Assembly (NCBI GenBank): GCA_002086835.1
Contig: MVIG01000029.1
Coordinates: 1-64,000, forward strand
DNA from: Mycolicibacterium porcinum
GTDB lineage: Bacteria; Actinomycetota; Actinomycetes; Mycobacteriales; Mycobacteriaceae
DNA: 64,000 nucleotides
Reading direction: 5' to 3'
The notes beneath the pieces are model-generated. The model was given only the letters and a program-made list of their open reading frames with translations. It had not been told where the DNA came from and did not search any database. Below are positions 59,514 to 64,000 of the stretch, in pieces; within the stretch, counting starts at the first letter, position 1, and each line of letters begins with the position of its first letter. The translations under genes and the position numbers were made by a program.

Positions 59514-61244
59514 ATGTCGGAAGTCCGTCCCAGCAACACCGAAGCCACGCCAAGGGAAGCAGACGTTGTCGTCGTCGGCTCCGGCCACAACGGACTCGTC
59601 GCCGCGGCTTACCTCGCCAAAGCCGGCCTCGACGTGCTGGTCGTGGAAGCTTCCCCCACCGCCGGCGGCATGACGTCGACCAACTCCTTCGCGCCGGAAG
59701 CACCGGAATACACCATCAACGAGGCGTCCATCCAGGCTTCGCTGTTCCGCACCACCACCATCAATCAGGACCTTGAGCTCGCGACCCGCTACGGACTACG
59801 CCAGACCGTCATCGATCCGGCCCACTTCCAGTTGGCCGCTGACGGTAGCTCGCTGGGACTATGGCGCGATCCGAACAAGACCGCCGCCGAACTCGCGCAC
59901 TTCTCGAAGAAGGATGCGCGCGCGCTGATCGAACTCTACGAGGTGATCGACGCGGCCGTCGAGATCGGTCTGCCGATGATGCAGACCAATGTCGTCCAAC
60001 CCGAAATCAAGTCGATCCTCAAGGCAGCCAAGGGCGTTGCGAAGAACCGCAAGCAACTGATCTCTATCGGTCGGTGGATGGCCAGTTCGCAGACCGAAGC
60101 TGTCGAGGAGAGCTTCGAGCACGATATGATCCGCGCCCCTTTGCTGACCTCATTGCCCTTCATGCCCTTCGATGCCGACCTGTCCGGTTGGTCGCTGATC
60201 TACCTCGGCGTACTGTCGCGGTACGGCGTCGCCATGTTCCACGGAGGAACCGGTTCTCTGCCAAAGGCACTCATCTCTGTCATCCGAGACAACGGCGGTG
60301 ACATCATCACCAATTCGCCGGTCGAGGAGCTCATCATCGAGCACAACCGATGCACCGGGGTTCGGGTGCGTGGAGGAGCCGAGATCCGTGCGCGCCGTGG
60401 CGTTCTGACCGCCTGCAGCCCGAAGACCACGCTCACGCGCCTCCTTCCTCGCGGTGTCCTGGAGCCCAAGAAGCAGAATGCTGCCGACCACATCCCTACC
60501 CGCAAACGTGGTATCGCCGACGCCAAGGTCAACGTTGCGCTCTCCGGTCGCATCGACATGTCCAAGCATGAGAAGTGGCGTGGCGATGGTATCGACCTTC
60601 GCATCGCCTGCAACTGCTATCACACCTACGAGCAGGCCAAGGAAGCTGCGCGCTCGTGTGTCCGCGGTCAGGTGCCGGATGCCATTCCCGGCCTGGCCCA
60701 GGTCACCAACGCGTTCGATCCCTCAATGTCGCCAGCGGGCAAAGATCTTTGGTGGTTCTGGACCGGCTTGACCCCGTCCTTCCCCGAAGAAGGCTGGGAT
60801 GTCGCACGCAAGAAGATCACCGACAGCATCATCAAAGATGCCGACGAGTACTACAAAGGCGTCGAAGATCTGCAGGTCGCCGTCCGTCCTCTGGTCCTTC
60901 CGGACGTAGAAGAGCGCTTCTGGGCGATCGACGGCTCGGTGTATCACGTTGATCCGACCATCAGCCGGTTCGGCCCCAACAAACCAGTCGCTGGCTTCGC
61001 CGGGTATCGCACACCCGTCGAAGGATTGTTCCTGACGGGCTCGGGAACCCACCCTGTGGCCGGCATCAGCGGCATGCCCGGACAGAACGCGGCGCGCACC
61101 ATGCTCAAGCAGTTCAAGTTGGAAGACAAGGGCGGCCGACTGGGGATCCTCGCGGACCGGCTGCACCGTGACCGGGGGCGCGCGGCATTGCTGGCCGACC
61201 CGTACACCGGCGGACAGAACGATCCGTTCCCCGGGCGGGAATGA
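59514..61244 (+). CDS. Phytoene-dehydrogenase-like FAD oxidoreductase (PYROXD2-like)
   Basis: A 576-residue flavoprotein. The dinucleotide-binding motif is VVVVGSGHNGLVAAAYLAKA with the acidic end VVEASPTAGG (residues 18-50). FHGGTGSLPKALISVIRDNG and GLFLTGSGTHPVAGISGMPG are the C-terminal FAD-contact motifs of the CrtI/PYROXD2 group. Family members desaturate or isomerise isoprenoid-like or lipid substrates. With the AttH/CrtC-like proteins nearby, an isoprenoid-type substrate is a reasonable guess, not a proof. AAGGG precedes ATG 59514, and a partial motif copy (CTTTAACG...AAGTAAAA) lies at 59471-59488. A hairpin follows the gene. Confidence 0.85.
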   Translation: MSEVRPSNTEATPREADVVVVGSGHNGLVAAAYLAKAGLDVLVVEASPTAGGMTSTNSFAPEAPEYTINEASIQASLFRTTTINQDLELATRYGLRQTVIDPAHFQLAADGSSLGLWRDPNKTAAELAHFSKKDARALIELYEVIDAAVEIGLPMMQTNVVQPEIKSILKAAKGVAKNRKQLISIGRWMASSQTEAVEESFEHDMIRAPLLTSLPFMPFDADLSGWSLIYLGVLSRYGVAMFHGGTGSLPKALISVIRDNGGDIITNSPVEELIIEHNRCTGVRVRGGAEIRARRGVLTACSPKTTLTRLLPRGVLEPKKQNAADHIPTRKRGIADAKVNVALSGRIDMSKHEKWRGDGIDLRIACNCYHTYEQAKEAARSCVRGQVPDAIPGLAQVTNAFDPSMSPAGKDLWWFWTGLTPSFPEEGWDVARKKITDSIIKDADEYYKGVEDLQVAVRPLVLPDVEERFWAIDGSVYHVDPTISRFGPNKPVAGFAGYRTPVEGLFLTGSGTHPVAGISGMPGQNAARTMLKQFKLEDKGGRLGILADRLHRDRGRAALLADPYTGGQNDPFPGRE

Positions 61245-61260
61245 GCTGTCGGGTTCAAAC

Positions 61261-61302
61261 AGCGGCGCGTACATCGGTCTCCCTACCGAGGTACGCGCCG
61301 CT
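61261..61302. terminator. Hairpin terminator between convergent genes
   Basis: AGCGGCGCGTAC (61261-61272) pairs perfectly with GTACGCGCCGCT (61291-61302), and an inner CGGT/ACCG extends the stem after a small internal loop. CTTCATT follows. The stop of the flavoprotein is 16 bp upstream and the crotonase stop 46 bp downstream on the other strand. Confidence 0.8.
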
Positions 61303-61348
61303 CTTCATTATCGTGGTTAGCCTGCAGCGCTGCGCTGGCCCTACAGAG

Positions 61349-62113
61349 TCAGGATTTTCTCGCCTGAAAAGTCGCCACGCTGTCTTCGCCGGCACTTCCG
61401 CAGATGTGATCGACAACAGCGTCGATCTCCGCGGACACGGCATCCGCCTCAGACGCCTGCAGCCCTGCTCTTACTAGTCGTTTAATAGTCTTCGTCGCCC
61501 GCCGGTCCCGAGAAGCAAGGCGACCAATGAAAGCCTCAATGGCATCATCGAAACCCTCGCCAGGAAAAGACTTGTAGGCCAAACCAAGGTCGAGCGCGTC
61601 GGAGCCACTGAGGCGATCACCCGACAGCAGTAGCCCAAGCGCGGACTGCCGTCCGACAATCCGCGGTAGCCTGACAGTGCTTCCCCCACCAGGGACCATG
61701 CCGAAATTGATGTGACTGTCAGAGATTCGGGCATCATCGGCCACCAGCACGATGTCTGCCGCCTGCATCAACTCGAATCCACCGGCTGCGGCAACACCTT
61801 TCACAGCTGCGATCACTGGAACGGGAGCCTTCTCGATGGTTTCGCATGCCCTGGAGAACTCGGCGAACAGCTCGCGCAGATGCCGAGCCCCGAGACTGCG
61901 CAGACGTTGGACTTCGTCGAAGTCACCTCCGGCGCAGAAGTTTCCGCCCGCACCCCCGATGAGCACGACGCGGACGCCGCCGTCGTCGGCCAGTTCGCCC
62001 ACCGCGTCGGCCAGGCCTCGCGCCAGCTCCAGGTCAATCGCGTTCATCCGATCTGGACGGTTCAGGGTGATCCGGCCGACAGCTCCGTCCACCTCACTCA
62101 AGATGTGGCTCAC
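61349..62113 (-). CDS. Enoyl-CoA hydratase/isomerase (crotonase family)
   Basis: A 254-residue crotonase (MSHILSEVDGAVGRITLNRP). The oxyanion segments are NFCAGGDFDEVQRL and AAVKGVAAAGGFELMQAADI; ARISDSHINFGMVPGGGSTV follows. It lacks the double-Glu hydratase pattern, so isomerase or another crotonase activity is possible. It overlaps the upstream SDR by 4 bp (ATGA), forming a two-gene unit whose promoter region holds an operator-like site at 62902-62919. Confidence 0.86.
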   Translation of the reverse strand: MSHILSEVDGAVGRITLNRPDRMNAIDLELARGLADAVGELADDGGVRVVLIGGAGGNFCAGGDFDEVQRLRSLGARHLRELFAEFSRACETIEKAPVPVIAAVKGVAAAGGFELMQAADIVLVADDARISDSHINFGMVPGGGSTVRLPRIVGRQSALGLLLSGDRLSGSDALDLGLAYKSFPGEGFDDAIEAFIGRLASRDRRATKTIKRLVRAGLQASEADAVSAEIDAVVDHICGSAGEDSVATFQARKS

Positions 62114-62856
62114 ATGTATCTCCCGCCGCCGACCTCGATGACCGTCCCCGTGATGTAGCTGGACATCTCTGAGGCCAGAAAGATCACCGCACCTGCGACC
62201 TCGGCGGGCTCGCCGGCCCGCTTCATCGGCACATCCGCCTCGCGCTGGGCGAAGATCTCTGGTGGCATGGCCTCGGTCATAGGCGTCCGGATGAGTCCGG
62301 GCTGCACGGCATTGATCCGGACATTGTGGTGTGCGACCTCTTTGGCCGCAGCCTTCGTCAGCCCGACGATGCCCGCCTTAGCCGCACTGTAGTTTGTCTG
62401 TCCCGGATTTCCGGACTTGCCAGACAGTGACGAGATGTTGATGATGCTGCCCGACTTCTGTTCCCGCATCACCGCCGAAGCCTCGCGGACCCCCAACCAG
62501 GTACCCCGCAAGTGCACGGTGACGACGGCATCGAAGTCGGCGACCTGCATCTTCTTAAGCGATGCATCGCGCGTGATTCCTGCGTTGTTGACGAAGATAT
62601 CGAGTTGTCCGTGATCGCGCGTGGTGGCGCGCACCAGGGAGCGGACGTCGTCCTCGGAAGTGACGTCACACGCCATGCCAGTGCAACGGGAGTCCCCTGC
62701 GGCGAGGCCTTCGGCGGCTCTTCGCGCGGCGTCCTCGTTGAGGTCGGCCAGCACGACGTTGGCGCCTTGGCAATGAAGACCTCTCGCGATTTCGTAGCCG
62801 ATGCCTTGTGCCGCACCGGTCACTATCGCGATCTTGCCCTCCAAGAGTCGCTCCAC
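62110..62856 (-). CDS. SDR, FabG-like 3-oxoacyl/3-hydroxyacyl reductase
   Basis: A 248-residue SDR. GTG 62856 was chosen because GGGAG lies seven bases upstream; GTG 62874 is the alternative. Motifs are TGAAQGIG (13-20), NNAG, S142 (NISSLSG), Y156 and K160 (NYSAAKAG), with the C-terminal YITGTVIEVGGGRYM. It would interconvert a 3-hydroxy- and a 3-oxoacyl-CoA, or an alcohol and ketone on the substrate. It diverges from another SDR. Confidence 0.87.
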   Translation of the reverse strand: MERLLEGKIAIVTGAAQGIGYEIARGLHCQGANVVLADLNEDAARRAAEGLAAGDSRCTGMACDVTSEDDVRSLVRATTRDHGQLDIFVNNAGITRDASLKKMQVADFDAVVTVHLRGTWLGVREASAVMREQKSGSIINISSLSGKSGNPGQTNYSAAKAGIVGLTKAAAKEVAHHNVRINAVQPGLIRTPMTEAMPPEIFAQREADVPMKRAGEPAEVAGAVIFLASEMSSYITGTVIEVGGGRYM

Positions 62857-62901
62857 GGACCATCTCCCATCCACATCGTCATGGACAAACTGTTCGAATT
62901 T

Positions 62902-62919
62902 TTCTAATCTAGATTAAAG
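62902..62919. promoter_or_regulatory. Probable TetR operator between two divergent SDR genes
   Basis: TTCTAATC-TA-GATTAAAG closely matches the window motif, with a fully palindromic core (CTAATC-TA-GATTAAA, one mismatch). It lies in the 103-bp divergent gap between SDR genes starting at 62856 and 62960. Confidence 0.7.
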
Positions 62920-62959
62920 CAATGGTTGACGACTAACCAGCCCGCAGAGAGGGATCACC

Positions 62960-63757
62960 GTGGATCTGGGACTTACCGGCGCACGCGTCGTTGTGACGGG
63001 AGGCGCGTCGAATATCGGGCGTGGAATCGTCCATCAGTTCGCAGCCGAAGGCGCACGTATCTTGCTGAACGACATAGATGAACCTCAAGCCGCAAAAGTG
63101 CGTACGGAAGCGCTTGCGCTGGGAGCCCAATCGGTAGACCTCGCGATCGCGGACCTTACGGATCCGACCAGCGCTGACTTCGTGATCGGACAAGCGATCG
63201 CACGTTGGGGAGGTCTCGACGCCCTGGTGAACAATGCCGGATGGAGTGTGCCCGGGTTCGTCGCCACCGACACAGACCGCGGCAAGTGGCAGCGCACCAT
63301 CGAGATCAACTTGTTCAGTGCGATTGCCGCTACCCAGGCCGCAATTCCCACCATGAAGGATGGTGGCGGAGGGTCGATCGTCTTCATCGCCAGTGACGCC
63401 GCGTTCGGCCAAATCCGGCAGGGTGTCTACGGCGCATCCAAAGCCGCAATGATCGCTTTAGCCCGGACAACGGCACGAGAGCACGGGCGCCATGCGATTC
63501 GCTCCAACGTGGTGTGCCCAGGTCTGGTTATACCGGATGGTCCCGATGCAGTAGGCGCGGACAGCCTTTGGTCCGCGGGGCAGGACAATGTCTTCAATCA
63601 GAATCAAATCGACTACATGCTCAAGGACACGCCGATGCGACAACTGACCACCGCGGATGACATCGGCCGTGCCGTCGTCTGGTTCTCCTCTCCCCTTGCA
63701 GCCAGACAGGTTACCGGACAGCTCATTTCAGTCAGTGGTGGCTACACCATGCCCTAG
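62960..63757 (+). CDS. Short-chain dehydrogenase/reductase
   Basis: A 265-residue SDR from GTG 62960. TGGASNIG (13-20) replaces the common TGxxxGIG, with Asn at the sixth position; NNAG, S145 (FIASDAA), Y157 and K161 (VYGASKAA) are intact. It ends QLISVSGGYTMP. It is in the same divergent pair as the FabG-like gene and is probably co-regulated through the palindrome at 62902-62919. The substrate is unknown. Confidence 0.86.
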   Translation: MDLGLTGARVVVTGGASNIGRGIVHQFAAEGARILLNDIDEPQAAKVRTEALALGAQSVDLAIADLTDPTSADFVIGQAIARWGGLDALVNNAGWSVPGFVATDTDRGKWQRTIEINLFSAIAATQAAIPTMKDGGGGSIVFIASDAAFGQIRQGVYGASKAAMIALARTTAREHGRHAIRSNVVCPGLVIPDGPDAVGADSLWSAGQDNVFNQNQIDYMLKDTPMRQLTTADDIGRAVVWFSSPLAARQVTGQLISVSGGYTMP

Positions 63758-64000
63758 GAGCCCACGAGCAGCTAGAGCATGATCAACGCGGCGAGCAATG
63801 CGAAGACCACCACCAGGTCGAACTCGAAAACCGCACGCAATGGCAGAGGCGCTGAGCGCAAGTCCAGAAAGTGCAGACTAATGAGCCGCAGTTTGACCAG
63901 CGCGGCCGCACCTGCCGGCTTGCCCCGAAGATTGCGAAGGCAAGGGCCAGACACTGGATCGTGGCGGCCGCCAGTTCATCACGAACGGCAGCCAGCCGAG
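63758..64000. other. Window end, no gene assigned
   Basis: A minus-strand frame (63772-63954, GTG start) ends in a hydrophobic tail with AVFEFDLVVVFALLAALIML, which could be the C-terminus of a small membrane protein. It is blocked by a stop at 63976-63978 and lacks a ribosome site. A second minus-strand frame, entering from beyond the window, reads through the same DNA. Neither can be decided without the next bases. Confidence 0.3.

Noticed and set aside
1-64000. CRISPR arrays, tRNA, rRNA, prophage or conjugation genes
   Set aside because: I looked for spaced direct repeats, tRNA-like cloverleafs and integrase/attachment sites by eye and saw none; only the IS110 remnant indicates mobility.

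Overview
The window looks like a mycobacterium or close relative (Mycobacteriales). The evidence is a complete yrbE/mce operon with MceG, a DUF4193-type protein, an MmpS-like protein, KstR2-like TetR regulators, many fadD/fadE/fadA-type genes, high GC and frequent GTG starts. I see no rRNA, tRNA or CRISPR. Almost all of it is a catabolic region for a bulky hydrophobic substrate. A steroid- or terpenoid-like compound is my inference; nothing in the sequence names it.

Layout. 0-1.3 kb: a DUF4193-like gene, then debris made of a frameshifted cutinase joined to an IS110 transposase tail, a hexanucleotide repeat and a broken HTH gene. 1.7-14.2 kb: acyl-CoA genes in short units (acyl-CoA ligase, two MaoC hydratases, a CitE-like lyase, two acyl-CoA dehydrogenases, a CoA-transferase, a thiolase) with three intact TetR genes and one dead one. 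14.3-21.4 kb (minus): SCP2 protein, acyl-CoA ligase, P450, SDR, aldehyde dehydrogenase, 3Fe-4S ferredoxin and FprB-like reductase. 21.5-31.4 kb (minus): ten tightly packed genes (two crotonases, two-subunit Rieske oxygenase, small protein, thiolase, HMG-CoA-synthase-like/DUF35 fusion, SCP2-type thiolase, SDR, acyl-CoA ligase). 32.3-44.4 kb (minus): yrbEA-yrbEB-mceA-F, five accessory exported or membrane proteins and a dedicated MceG ATPase. 45-55.7 kb (plus): a split dikinase cluster with one PPDK-type ATP-grasp protein and three paralogous rifampin-phosphotransferase/PEP-synthase-like acceptor proteins, plus an AttH/CrtC-like protein, an F420-type oxidoreductase and TetR genes. 55.8-63.8 kb: a second AttH/CrtC-like protein, two polytopic membrane proteins (one AveC-like), TetR, a phytoene-dehydrogenase-like flavoprotein, a crotonase and two SDRs.

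Two points stand out. First, an 18-bp AT-rich palindrome, roughly ATTTAATC-NN-GATTAAAT, recurs in front of most of these operons, including mce, the P450 operon and the Rieske operon. This suggests one TetR regulon covering import and degradation. Second, the 45.8-55.0 kb cluster looks like a phosphotransferase that uses one ATP-grasp subunit with several acceptor subunits. It resembles phenylphosphate synthase or rifampin phosphotransferase taken apart, and its natural substrate cannot be told from sequence.

A working model (inference): Mce imports the substrate; P450, SDR and aldehyde dehydrogenase make an acid; FadD ligases form CoA esters; acyl-CoA dehydrogenases, MaoC/crotonases, SDRs, thiolases and the DUF35-linked thiolase shorten it; the Rieske oxygenase attacks a ring; and the split dikinase phosphorylates a hydroxyl group.
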